Positions 35,612 through 45,200 of a stretch of 64,000 nucleotides of DNA are shown here, one piece after another. The translations under genes and the position numbers were made by a program. This DNA is from Liquorilactobacillus nagelii DSM 13675. Its GTDB lineage: Bacteria; Bacillota; Bacilli; Lactobacillales; Lactobacillaceae. The stretch lies in NCBI RefSeq assembly GCF_019444005.1, contig NZ_CP049304.1:1798001-1862000 (forward strand), given 5' to 3'. The notes beneath the pieces are model-generated. The model had not been told where the DNA came from. It searched no databases and worked only from the letters and a program-made list of their open reading frames with translations. Each line of letters begins with the position of its first letter. The first letter of the stretch is position 1.

Positions 35612-36928
35612 ATGCAAAAAGCAGCTCTTTTACGTGAAAGCAGCAGCTACATTGCCCGCAATATTGCTGCATCACTTGGAATTTCTTTGTACGTAATTAT
35701 CGATACACTATTTATTGCAATTGCTGCAGGAGCTGACGGTTTAGCTGCTCTGAATATTGTGCTTCCGGTATTTAACTTTATTAGCTCGATCGGTTTGTTA
35801 TTGGGAATTGGTGGCTCAACTATTTTCTCCATCAATAAGATTCATGCTCGCTCTAAAATTGCTACACTTTATGGACAATTGTTGATTTTTGGAATCCTTG
35901 TTGGAGTTATTTTCAGTTTAATCGGCAATTTAGCAACTCGGCCCTTACTAATGTTACTAGGTGCTAATCAGCAAACTATTGGTTTAGCTAGCAGCTATTT
36001 GAAAATAGTTTCCTTAGGAGCTTGCCTCTTTATCGCTAACTACATCACCGTTAATTTTGTACGAAATGATGGTAATCCTCATTTAACAATGCTGGCTACT
36101 TTAGCAGAGACTTCTACAGTGATTGGCCTAGATTATTTATTTGTCTTTGTTTTTAATTGGGGAATGAACGGGGCTGCTTGGGCAACATTATTTTCACCAT
36201 TAGTCAGCTTAGTCATTTTAACACGCCACCGCAAATTTCCTTTACGCCAACTACAATTGAAATTCACTTGGCCGCAATGGCATTCAATTCTACAGGCTAC
36301 CAAACTAGGTTTTGCTTCATTTTTAACGGAAATGAGTACCGGCATCGGAATATTGATGTTTAATTTGGTGCTTGAAAGGATTGCTGGAACCTATGCAATT
36401 GCAGCATACGGGGTTATTGCTAATACCGCCCTAGTTGTTTTAGCACTTTTTAATGGGGTATCCCTAGGAATCCAACCTCTAATGGCTCGCGAATTCGGTA
36501 ATCATGTTTGGAAAAACATTAAAATGGTTCTGCAAGAAGGTATCTTAGTTTGTCTAATGCTAGCAGTTATCAGCTATATTATTTTGGTTTTCTTTAAATA
36601 TCCGATTATTAATATCTTTAACATTGAACATCAGCCTGACTTAATTAAATATGCCGCCGCTGGGATTCCACTCTACTTTATCAGTAGCTTTTTTTCCGGC
36701 AGTAACTTATGTTTGATGATGTTTCTTATAGCTATTAATCAACCACGCTATGCTTTATTTTTGTCCATCAATCGGGGCTATATTATCTTATTACCTGCAA
36801 TTTATTTATTAGGGTTATGGGGTGGCTTAACTGGGGTTTGGCTCAGCACGGTTATCACTGAAGCAATGGTTCTTTTATTGGGAAGTTATTTTGCTTGGCG
36901 TTTTTTGAAAAACCCACCATTAAATTAA
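35612..36928 (+). CDS. MATE-family efflux transporter
   Basis: Multidrug/sodium-type exporter. The 438-residue product has two homologous halves of six membrane helices each, starting from the N-terminal segment SLYVIIDTLFIAIAAGADGLAALNIVLPV and repeating in the second half at AYGVIANTALVVLALFNGVSLGIQPLM, which are the family hallmarks. AAAGGGGG precedes the ATG. It is followed at 21 bp by a VOC-domain gene in the same direction. Substrate unknown. Confidence 0.9.
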   Translation: MQKAALLRESSSYIARNIAASLGISLYVIIDTLFIAIAAGADGLAALNIVLPVFNFISSIGLLLGIGGSTIFSINKIHARSKIATLYGQLLIFGILVGVIFSLIGNLATRPLLMLLGANQQTIGLASSYLKIVSLGACLFIANYITVNFVRNDGNPHLTMLATLAETSTVIGLDYLFVFVFNWGMNGAAWATLFSPLVSLVILTRHRKFPLRQLQLKFTWPQWHSILQATKLGFASFLTEMSTGIGILMFNLVLERIAGTYAIAAYGVIANTALVVLALFNGVSLGIQPLMAREFGNHVWKNIKMVLQEGILVCLMLAVISYIILVFFKYPIINIFNIEHQPDLIKYAAAGIPLYFISSFFSGSNLCLMMFLIAINQPRYALFLSINRGYIILLPAIYLLGLWGGLTGVWLSTVITEAMVLLLGSYFAWRFLKNPPLN

Positions 36929-36949
36929 TGTCTGAAAGGAAGTTTTATT

Positions 36950-37342
36950 GTGAAAATTAAACGTGTCGACCATTTAGTTTTGACCGTAAACGATGTTGCC
37001 CGGGCAATTCGTTTTTATCATGAAGTTTTTGATATGCCTATTATTAATTTCAAAGATGAAACTGAACCACACTGTGTTCGCTGTGGTCACCAGTTATTAG
37101 AATTTCAAACTACTAGCCAACCGCAACAGCCAGCTGCTGCGACACCAACAGTTAGTAGCGCTGCTTTTTCAATCGTTACCGGTGATAAACTGAGCGATGT
37201 CTGCAATCACTTGGAAAGCTACTATGTTCCAATTATTGCTGGCCCAATTAAAAAAGTCGGTTCGGAAGGTCCATTGACCGCTGTTTATATTCATGACTGC
37301 GATCAAAATATAATTGAAATTGCAAGTTATCAAAATAAGTAA
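36950..37342 (+). CDS. VOC-superfamily (glyoxalase/bleomycin resistance-like) protein
   Basis: Small metal-dependent dioxygenase/lyase-fold protein of 130 residues: HLVLTVNDVARAIRFYHEVFD at the start, and GPLTAVYIHDCDQNIIEIASY at the end, which holds the family Glu. It resembles YwbC/virulence-associated VOC proteins. GTG start with GAAAGGAAG upstream. Cotranscribed with the MATE gene; a role in detoxification is possible, not proven. Confidence 0.82.
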   Translation: MKIKRVDHLVLTVNDVARAIRFYHEVFDMPIINFKDETEPHCVRCGHQLLEFQTTSQPQQPAAATPTVSSAAFSIVTGDKLSDVCNHLESYYVPIIAGPIKKVGSEGPLTAVYIHDCDQNIIEIASYQNK

Positions 37343-37347
37343 ATAAA

Positions 37348-37390
37348 AATACTATTATACCAACATATGCTGATATAATAGTATTCTTTA
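37348..37390. terminator. Bidirectional terminator between the VOC gene and the SDR gene
   Basis: Perfect 12-bp inverted repeat (37348-37359 with 37374-37385) flanked by A- and T-rich runs. It serves both converging operons. Confidence 0.8.
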
Positions 37391-38149
37391 TTTTTCAATC
37401 CAACCACCATCAACCGGTAAAACTGTCCCATGAATAAAATCGGCTTGCTGACTGGCCAAAAATAGCGTTGCACTCGCAACTTCAGTTGGTTGCGCCCAAC
37501 GTCTGGCTGGTGTTTGCTCAGCTACTTGTTGAGCCATTTTACCATCTCCAGCAAAATCCGCTTGATTCATCGGTGTATCAATTGCTCCAGGTGCCAAACA
37601 ATTAGCACGAATTCCCAATGGTGCATAGTCATAGTCTAATTGCTTAGTATAGCCGATAATTCCATGTTTAGCCGCTGTATAAGCCGCACCGCCGCCGCCA
37701 GCTACTAAACCGGCAATTGAAGCCATATTTACTATTACGCCATGCTTTTGCTGCAACATTCTTGGCAACAATCCGTTGGTCAGCAAGAACATACTCTTTA
37801 GATTAGTATTCATTACCCGATCCCATGATTGCTCACTGGTTTCCAATGTCGGGCGATAGGCGTCTAAAATGCCCGCTGTATTTAGCAAAACATCAATCGA
37901 ATCTGCAGCCATAATCTTGGTAACTGCTAACTTCAAAGCTGCTTGCTGACTGATATCTGTTTGTAAAAAATGAAAATTATCAGGAAATTTTCGATTAAAT
38001 TGCTGAATTGTTTGGTTCTCCTGAATATCAAGCGCCCAAACAATCGCACCTTGATTTAAAAAAGCTGCTGTTTGCGCTGCTCCAATTCCAGAAGCCGCTC
38101 CAGTAATAACAATTGTCGTCCCATTAAACTCCGGGTAATTGACTATCAT
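37388..38149 (-). CDS. Short-chain dehydrogenase/reductase
   Basis: Classical SDR of 253 residues: cofactor motif TGAASGIGAAQ (15-25), NTAGILDA, catalytic Ser (MASIAGL), YTAAKHG (Tyr and Lys) and the C-terminal FIHGTVLPVDGGW. An Asp in WALDIQE favours NAD(H). Its ATG overlaps the stop of the DUF2829 gene by four bases, so it is the third gene of a preQ1-controlled operon. Substrate unknown; the context suggests, weakly, a step linked to 7-deazaguanine metabolism. Confidence 0.9.
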   Translation of the reverse strand: MIVNYPEFNGTTIVITGAASGIGAAQTAAFLNQGAIVWALDIQENQTIQQFNRKFPDNFHFLQTDISQQAALKLAVTKIMAADSIDVLLNTAGILDAYRPTLETSEQSWDRVMNTNLKSMFLLTNGLLPRMLQQKHGVIVNMASIAGLVAGGGGAAYTAAKHGIIGYTKQLDYDYAPLGIRANCLAPGAIDTPMNQADFAGDGKMAQQVAEQTPARRWAQPTEVASATLFLASQQADFIHGTVLPVDGGWIEK

Positions 38150-38373
38150 CCTTCAACCTCAAGCCAATCTTCCGCCAACAAATCACAACTTGTCGGTTGA
38201 AACATTGACAAAGCAGGTATTTCAGCTGTTTTAATTAAAAAATACGGATTAACGGCTTGACCGGCATGCTTTGGCTGATCAACTAAAAAAATATATTTCT
38301 CCCCACTTTGCCAGCTTTGCCGAATTAATTTTTTACCTTGTCTTAATAATGGCAATGCCTGTTCGAATTTCAT
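38146..38373 (-). CDS. DUF2829 (Tad2-family) small protein
   Basis: A 75-residue protein of the DUF2829 family, to which the phage Thoeris inhibitor Tad2 (a sponge for cyclic ADP-ribose-like signals) belongs. Visible family features are MKFEQALPLLRQGKKLIRQSW at the N-terminus and LLAEDWLEVE at the C-terminus. It starts eight bases after queT and overlaps the next gene by four bases, so all three are translated together behind a preQ1 riboswitch. That setting suggests binding of a purine-like or 7-deazapurine ligand, rather than phage counter-defence. This role is inference. Confidence 0.75.
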   Translation of the reverse strand: MKFEQALPLLRQGKKLIRQSWQSGEKYIFLVDQPKHAGQAVNPYFLIKTAEIPALSMFQPTSCDLLAEDWLEVEG

Positions 38374-38381
38374 AAACTCAC

Positions 38382-38873
38382 CTACTTTGTTAAATCAATT
38401 TTCAAACTAATAATTCCAATAACAACTGCGCCTAAAACCATTGAGCCTAACTCACCAATTGCGACACTAAGATAAGTCGCCCAAAAAGGCACATGACTAA
38501 TTAAATTAAGCTCCAGTGCCACACTCCAAGTTGATAAGGTACAAACAACAACGGCAATCGTTAATTTTTGCCACTTAAGCTGGACTAAGCGACTCAAATA
38601 ATGGCTGATAGCGGTCATCACTAGCGTACCTAATGAACCAAAAATTACATCCATCGGTCCTAAACTTGACCAAAGGTTTGCAATTACACAACCAAGTGTC
38701 AGGCCCCAGATGTACCGTTTATTAAACACGGCTAAATTATTCAACGTCTCTGATAAGCGAAATTGAACCGGGCCATAACTTAAAGGCGCCAAAGCTAAAG
38801 TTAAAACAACGTATAATGCTGCAATCAAGCTAGCCTTAATCAGACTAACTAAATGTTGATGTGATGACTGCAT
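38382..38873 (-). CDS. queT: QueT-type queuosine precursor transporter (ECF S component)
   Basis: Membrane substrate-binding component for import of a queuosine precursor such as preQ1 or queuine, working with shared ECF energising proteins. The 163-residue protein has about five hydrophobic helices and the QueT hallmark LSYGPVQFRLSETLNNLAVF followed by GCVIANLWSSLGPMDVIFGSLGT. GGAGG lies eight bases before ATG 38873, within the riboswitch expression platform. Confidence 0.92.
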   Translation of the reverse strand: MQSSHQHLVSLIKASLIAALYVVLTLALAPLSYGPVQFRLSETLNNLAVFNKRYIWGLTLGCVIANLWSSLGPMDVIFGSLGTLVMTAISHYLSRLVQLKWQKLTIAVVVCTLSTWSVALELNLISHVPFWATYLSVAIGELGSMVLGAVVIGIISLKIDLTK

Positions 38874-38880
38874 TTGAATT

Positions 38881-38927
38881 TCCTCCTAGTTTTTTATTAC
38901 GGTGGGATGTTTACGAACCACCAAGCA
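38881..38927 (-). promoter_or_regulatory. preQ1-I riboswitch of the queT operon
   Basis: Minus strand: stem GGTGG/CCACC (38922-38901) enclosing TTCGTAAACATC, then an A-rich tail AATAAAAAACTAGGAGG that contains the queT ribosome site. This matches the preQ1-I consensus (GGUUC loop, ACCC-type 3' arm, AUAAAAAACUA tail). Ligand binding should sequester the ribosome site and lower translation. A TATAAT at 38951-38946 may be the -10 of its promoter. Confidence 0.85.
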
Positions 38928-39040
38928 CTAATTGTACCATTGAAAATTATAGCAAACTCCCTTATCAAATTAAAGCAGTGACCGCATGCAAAAAAAATAC
39001 GCTCAATACAATATTGGCGTATCTAATAAGATTTATTTGC

Positions 39041-40030
39041 TTAATTAAGGATCTTTTGAATCTGCTCTAGCTCCGTAGCCGTAAAGTCTGCATGCTCAAG
39101 AGCCTGTAAATTTTCATCCAAATGTTCAATGCTGGTAGTGCCAATAATTACACTGCTAACAACTTGATTTCGTAAAAGCCAGGCTAATGCCATTTGTGAC
39201 AAACTTTGTTCCCGTTTCTGAGCCAATTTGTTTAAAGCCTGCAGTTTAGTAGTAACTACTGCTTTCCCTTGATCAAAAACATGATTACTGGTCCGATGGA
39301 TTGCAAAATCAGCCGGAATTCCACTTAAGTAACGATCTGATAACAAGCCCTCCGCTAATGGACCATAAGCTACTAAACCTGCCCCCAATTGCTGCATTTT
39401 ATCCAACAAATCATCTTGTTCAACTGATTGGTTCAACATATTATATGAAACCTGATTAACTACAAACGGTGTTTTTAAATCACGGAACATGGCAGCAATT
39501 TTAGCTGTCTGCTGCGCATCAAAATTTGAAACACCAATATATAATGCCTTACCTGAGCGAACAACTTGATCTAAAGCTTGGGCAGTTTCAAATAAGTCAA
39601 CGGTTGGATCAAAGCGATGAGCATAATAAATGTCAACATAGTCCGTCTTTAACCGTTCCAAGCTATGGTCAATTGCCTGTAAAATTGACTTACGTGATAA
39701 AGAATAACCATATGGTCCCGGATAGGTTCGGAAACCTGTCTTAGTTGTAATAACCAACTCATCTCGATAAGGTTTAAATTCATGCTGCAAAACCTCTCCC
39801 AGAAGTTTTTCTGCTGAACCTACTTCAGGTGAACCATAACGATCGGCACAGTCGAAACTAAAGACTCCCCGATCAAGAGCTGCTAATAGTAGCTGTTTTC
39901 GCTGGTAATAGGGACTTGCACTATCAAAATTATGCCATAATCCAAGTGAAACAGCTGGCAATCTAAGCCCGGTTTTCCCCACTTGACGAATTGGTAACTG
40001 TTCATATCGATCTGTTGCTGCAAGATACAT
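39041..40030 (-). CDS. Aldo/keto reductase (YghZ-like)
   Basis: NADPH-dependent oxidoreductase with the AKR barrel. The 329-residue product resembles YghZ/L-glyceraldehyde-3-phosphate reductase: LPIRQVGKTGLRLPAVSLGLWHNF, the catalytic FDCADRYG (Asp, Tyr), TKTGFRTYPGPYGYSLSRK (Lys), YAHRFDP (His) and the cofactor-binding tail. ATG 40030 is used because GGGAG precedes it; an earlier in-frame TTG/ATG lacks a site. It is the last gene of a same-strand run that starts at addB. Confidence 0.88.
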   Translation of the reverse strand: MYLAATDRYEQLPIRQVGKTGLRLPAVSLGLWHNFDSASPYYQRKQLLLAALDRGVFSFDCADRYGSPEVGSAEKLLGEVLQHEFKPYRDELVITTKTGFRTYPGPYGYSLSRKSILQAIDHSLERLKTDYVDIYYAHRFDPTVDLFETAQALDQVVRSGKALYIGVSNFDAQQTAKIAAMFRDLKTPFVVNQVSYNMLNQSVEQDDLLDKMQQLGAGLVAYGPLAEGLLSDRYLSGIPADFAIHRTSNHVFDQGKAVVTTKLQALNKLAQKREQSLSQMALAWLLRNQVVSSVIIGTTSIEHLDENLQALEHADFTATELEQIQKILN

Positions 40031-40106
40031 TTTCTCGACTCCCTTCAACAATCTAATTTAAGCATAGCATGGTTTGGTCTTTTTGACAGGTTGAACGCTT
40101 ACATAA

Positions 40107-40925
40107 TTACAGAACAAATTTTTGTAAAACTTCCGCAACTGCCCCCTGATTGTTATTAGTGGTAGTAATATAATCTGCCACCTCCTTAACAAATTGCCGA
40201 CCATTTGCTACACTAACTCCCAGTCCCACTTGGCGAATCATTGGAAGATCATTACTGTTGTCGCCAATTGCAATAATTTCAGCGGGTTTTATTTCTAAAC
40301 GTCTGCCCAAAGCAATAGCCGCTTGCCCTTTATCAGCTTCAACCGAATTAAATTCAATATAACGATCAGATGAAAAGGAGATATTCAAAGGGTAATCGTA
40401 AGTTGCTGCAACTTGTTGTCTTAAAGCTAAACGATCAGCTTCTTGTGGTACAAAAAAAATAATTTTAATCAATTCCTGTCCGCGTAAAAAATCCAAATTG
40501 GGTTCATTTGACTCATGCCAAGAATTTACCCGGCCAGTCAAATAATCAATTTCGTTTGCAGAAATATTCCAAATATATAATTGATTAACTGTATAAACAT
40601 GAATGCAATATCCCTTAGCAGCTCCCAATTCAAATAAGTTTTCAACTACCGAAAATGGCATTGCACGAGTTTGCAGAATTTGATTATGGAAATTTTCGAC
40701 AATTGCTCCCCCATTATAAGAAATTACATATTCATTCTTGTGTTGCTCTAATCCAAGAGTTTGCAAGTTATCTTGGACTGTTAGATAACTACGACCTGTA
40801 TTAGGTACAAAGTAAATTCCTTGAGCGACTGCTGCTTTAATTGCTGCAACGTTTGCAGCTGGAATCTGCTTTTGATCATTTAACAAGGTCTCATCCAAAT
40901 CACAAACTACCATTTTATAAGCCAT
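40107..40925 (-). CDS. HAD-superfamily Cof-type phosphatase
   Basis: Cytosolic phosphatase of the Cof subfamily (type IIB cap). Motif I CDLDETLLND (nucleophile Asp), Thr/Ser region FVPNTGRS, Lys in VEADKGQAA, and motif IV IAIGDNSNDLPMIRQ are all present. ATG 40925 is favoured by fold start; ATG 40946 overlaps the terC stop (TAATG) and would allow coupled translation, adding seven residues. The substrate is probably a sugar or nucleotide phosphate. Confidence 0.87.
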   Translation of the reverse strand: MAYKMVVCDLDETLLNDQKQIPAANVAAIKAAVAQGIYFVPNTGRSYLTVQDNLQTLGLEQHKNEYVISYNGGAIVENFHNQILQTRAMPFSVVENLFELGAAKGYCIHVYTVNQLYIWNISANEIDYLTGRVNSWHESNEPNLDFLRGQELIKIIFFVPQEADRLALRQQVAATYDYPLNISFSSDRYIEFNSVEADKGQAAIALGRRLEIKPAEIIAIGDNSNDLPMIRQVGLGVSVANGRQFVKEVADYITTTNNNQGAVAEVLQKFVL

Positions 40926-40945
40926 AACTTTATCTAATCCTTTCA

Positions 40946-41677
40946 TTAATGTCGTATGCGGTTAATTACCACCGTAACAATAATTGCTCCAAAAACAATC
41001 GCAGCAAATGCTGCCGCTGGAATCTCAATATCAATCATTGGAATGGATAAGAACAATTTCACTGCAATTAACCCAATTAAGGCATAGGCCATAACCTCTA
41101 ATTCTGGAATTAGCTTCATTAAGCGCATGATTATTTCAGCAATTCCTCTCATGCATAAGATTCCAATCATTCCACCAATTAAAACAATCACTGGATTAGT
41201 TGAAATTGCAAGTGAAGCAAGTACTGAGTCAATTGAAAAAACAATATCCATCATCTCGATCGAAATTACGACTGACCAAAAAAGTGGAATCCAACGTTTC
41301 TTTGCCTTAGCTTGTTTACTATCCTTGGGTTTTTGCGGATTTAATCGATGATAAAAGTGACTAATTGATAAATATAATAAGTAGCCAGCACCTAAAACTT
41401 TTATTTCCCAAAAATTAATCAGGTAGGTCCCCAACCCAATAATTAGCAAGCGAAAAACATAAGCACCCCATAACCCATAAAAAAGTGACTTTTCCTGTTC
41501 CTTTTTTGTCGGCAAAACCTGAGTTTGCGCTGCTAATACAATTGCATTATCAACGGACAGCAAACATTCGATCAGTACTAGTGATAAAATAATCATCCAA
41601 TCTGAACCAGATTCAACTACTGTTTTCCAGTTTTCCAAATCAAAAAATGGCCCATATAACTTTGTAATAACTTCCAA
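40946..41677 (-). CDS. TerC-family membrane protein
   Basis: Integral membrane protein of the TerC/Alx family, members of which export manganese. The 243-residue product has about seven membrane helices with the acidic motifs ECLLSVDNAIVLA and DIVFSIDSVLA that bind metal. TTG start with GAGAGGAG upstream. Manganese export fits the family, but the substrate is inferred. It lies 35 bp after the XRE regulator. Confidence 0.88.
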   Translation of the reverse strand: MEVITKLYGPFFDLENWKTVVESGSDWMIILSLVLIECLLSVDNAIVLAAQTQVLPTKKEQEKSLFYGLWGAYVFRLLIIGLGTYLINFWEIKVLGAGYLLYLSISHFYHRLNPQKPKDSKQAKAKKRWIPLFWSVVISIEMMDIVFSIDSVLASLAISTNPVIVLIGGMIGILCMRGIAEIIMRLMKLIPELEVMAYALIGLIAVKLFLSIPMIDIEIPAAAFAAIVFGAIIVTVVINRIRH

Positions 41678-41712
41678 TCATAATCTCCTCTCGAATCTAA
41701 ATCACTTAATGC

Positions 41713-42126
41713 CTAATGGTCAAGTGGCAAAGTTAACTCACTCTGCTCACTAGATAAAGTCGTTGCTTTTTGCGGGTGACGACCACGTAAATAACTTTTT
41801 ATTAAGCCATAAACTGCTTGTCTTTCGGAAAAAGTTAGCTGTTGCCCTTCTAAAGTTAGCTGCGTATTCATCGCAAAGACATCAGCTAAATCCAATTCTT
41901 GATAGCTGCGGCCTACTAGAAAATCCATTGAAACTCCAAAAAAGCTAGCTAGTTTCAAAACTTCAAGATAAGATGGAGTATTAATTCCCCGTTCCCAACT
42001 ACCAATCTGTGGTCCAGTATTTGACTTATCTTTGATCACACTCGGAAGTTGATTCAACTCCTCAGCTAACTGGTTCAATGTCAAGTTACGTCCCTTGCGC
42101 AAAGCTTTTAATCTATCTGGAAACAT
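41713..42126 (-). CDS. XRE-family transcriptional regulator
   Basis: DNA-binding protein of 137 residues with an N-terminal HTH (RLKALRKGRNLTLNQLAEEL ... GSWERGINTPSYLEVLKLASFFGVSMDFLVGRS) and an uncharacterised C-terminal tail. ATG 42126 is chosen on GGAGG spacing. The insert PSVIKDKSNTGPQ between the recognition helices is longer than usual. Targets are unknown; terC downstream is a candidate. Confidence 0.85.
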   Translation of the reverse strand: MFPDRLKALRKGRNLTLNQLAEELNQLPSVIKDKSNTGPQIGSWERGINTPSYLEVLKLASFFGVSMDFLVGRSYQELDLADVFAMNTQLTLEGQQLTFSERQAVYGLIKSYLRGRHPQKATTLSSEQSELTLPLDH

Positions 42127-42202
42127 CAATTGGCCCCTCCTTTTAAGGATACACTATTCCGAATAAAGATAGCTATTTAAAATGCCATCTTTTCCTAAAA
42201 AA

Positions 42203-45200
42203 TCATTTAACTTCTACCAATTTTCCAATCCTCAGTAAATATAAATATTTATGAACAACTGACCGTTGTAAAATTTTTGTCAACGCCTGGGCATAAAGAT
42301 TTAATTGACCACGATAGCGCTCGATGATTTGCTGTTCCTTGGCAGCATCAGTTGGTTGCAGGTAATCAGTTTTGTAATCAAATAAATAAACGGCTTGGTC
42401 TGTAACTAAAAAACCATCAATAATTCCATGAACCAAGATATCTTCAGTCGTAGTGGCTAATTCTGGGAAAAGTTTTTCTGCTGGCAATAATAAAGAAAAG
42501 GGTACTTCTCGTTGAACCTGTTGTGGATGAGTCAAAATTTTTTGGCCTAGTGAACTGGCAAAAAAATTCAAAATAGCTGTTAAATCAATTTGAGCAGCTA
42601 TTTTATCAGTTAGCATTCCCGCATTAACTAAAGACTGCACTAATTTTACCAATGATGTTTTTGTTGGTGCCACCTCTAACGACACTTTTTGTAATACTAA
42701 GTGAACCGCGGTTCCTAATTGAGTTGGTTTGATCGTTTGGTTTTGCTCCATAAATTGTGGCAAGTTCAAATCTGCTGAAACCAGTCGCCGCGCCCGAGCT
42801 GGTGGTGTCGGCTGCTGTGGCGAAACCATAAAGTCCAACTCTGCTTCATCGGGATCATTGAACAATCGTTTAATTTCAGAAACCGATTGATAGGCTGTCG
42901 TTGACGTCAGCACCTGATTAGGATATTGATATTCTAATTCAGCTTGAATAGCCGTCATTTGTGTAGCAGCTGTTTTGGACGGCTGCTTTGCTTGAAGTAA
43001 TTTATCCGGCGGTGTAACTACTGGAGAATCAGCTGCTGAATACCAGTTAAATTGAAAACGAGCTCCAAATTCCTCTAGTTTCGTCAAACTAGCTGACTGC
43101 TGCTCAAAAATTTTACTAACAGCCGGATGGCGAAATAGGCCAGCTCCAATCCAATCCATAAAACTTTTAGTTCTTTGACGTAAACTATCCGGCAGCAGCA
43201 GTTGCTGGCTTTGTTCAGCTGTTGCCCACTGCTTAAGTGCTTCATCACGGCTCGAGTATGACCCGGTGATTATTAGTTTCTGTTCAGCACGGGTTAAAGC
43301 TACGTATAATAAACGCATCTGCTCAGCCGCTAACTTTTTTTGAGCTCGATCCTGCAGCAAAACTTTAGTTAAGGTGGCCGTTTTAACTCTTTGCTGCGGA
43401 TCAAACCAGGTTATCCCAATTCCACCAGTCGAATCAAGCAAATAGTTTTGTCGCAGATCCTGTTGATTGATCTGGTGCGTCGCATTCACTAAGAAAACCA
43501 CTGGGAATTCCAGTCCTTTGCTACTATGAATTGTCATCACTTGAACTGCATTCGGAGTTGTCTGAGCCGTTGCAGCTGCCAAATCGTGCTGCTGTTCTTG
43601 CATCCGTTGAACAAAACGAATAAATTGAAATAAACCTTTATAACTCATTTTTTCATAAGCACTGGCACGCTCATACAAGGCATGCAAATTAGCTTGTCGC
43701 TGAGCGCCACCAGGCATTCCACCAACATAGTCCAAAAAACCGGTTCGATCATAAATCTCCCAAATCAAGTCAGCAATTTCTGCTCGTCGTGAAAAGGTTC
43801 GTAAATGCTGGAGTAGTTGCAAAAAATTAGTAATTTTGCGATAAAGCTGCAGTACAAATTCAGTAGCCCCTTGACCTGGTCCTTGTTGTTGAAATTTTTT
43901 AACTGCTGCATAATAATCTCCCGTTCGATCAGTAATTCTTAAATATGCTAATTCATTTTCTTTCAATCCGACAATTGGTGAGCGCAAAACACTAACTAAT
44001 GGAATATCTTGGACTGGATTATCAATAATTTGTAAAAATGACAACATAATCTGAATTTCAACCGTTTGAAAATAATTTTGTGCATCTTTGATAATTACTG
44101 GGATTTCTAACTGTTGAAATTCATCCATGATCAATAAATTGTTATTACGGGTTGGAACTAGTAAAGCGATATCTTGCGGTTCAACCAATCGCATTTTTTT
44201 TGTTTGTCGATCATAAATTTGTTGTGAATGCAACAATTTCTTAATTCGTCGACCAACCAGACGAATTTCACCTTGTGTTTTGCTGTCAACTGAGAAATCA
44301 GTCTGATAGGGCTCTGGCCCGGAATTATCAACGGCTTTTTCTTGCTGCTTTGTTTGATCCGCTGCATTAAACAAATCAATTTCGACTTCATCTTGTGGTA
44401 ATTCAGGATAATAATTTGCTCCAAATTTTAACTGAGCCGCTTGATCATAAGCAATTCCGCCAATTTTTGGATCCATTAACTGAGCAAATAATAAGTTGAT
44501 GAAGTCATCAATGTTGGCCGCCGAACGAAAGTTTTCTGCCAATAGAATTCGTTGTCCTGGACTATCTGATTGAGCAAAGGTTTGATATTTTTGCAAAAAC
44601 ATTGTCGGATCTGCTTGCCGAAAACCATAAATTGATTGTTTAACATCACCAACCATAAATAAATTTCCTGGATCTGGTTGTGTCAGCTGCTGTAAAATAG
44701 CTTCTTGTAATTGATTAGTATCTTGATATTCATCTACTAAAACTTCTTGAAATTGTTCTTGCAAACTAGCTCTAACCTGCTGCCCTGCTTTTGTCTGGTT
44801 ACCTAAAATCTGCAACGCCAAATGTTCAACATCGCTAAAATCCAGTAAGTGTCGCCGCCGTTTTTCGTTAGTAAAAGCCTGCATGAAAGATTGCACCGTT
44901 TGTGACAGTTCTCCAACCAGCTGACTGCTTTGATCATTAATTTTCCGCAATTGTTGTTCGTCCGCTGTAAAAAAACGTTCTGTTAACTTTTCAAATTGAA
45001 GCTTCAATTGTTTCCGTTGATCCATCAATTGTTGTTTAGCTGCTTTTTGTTCTGGCAAAATTTTGCTAGCTTTAGGCCGGGTCAACTTAAAAAGATTGAA
45101 AGCTGTTTGTATTTGATCCCAACTCGCTGATGTTAGTAAAGATTGCAGATCTCTTAGCTGTTGCTGATCCTTGGCCAAAGCAGTTGCTAATCCAGTTAAT

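Noticed and set aside
44158..44424. 88-codon frame inside addA
   Set aside because: Same strand, other phase, no ribosome site; shadow of addA.
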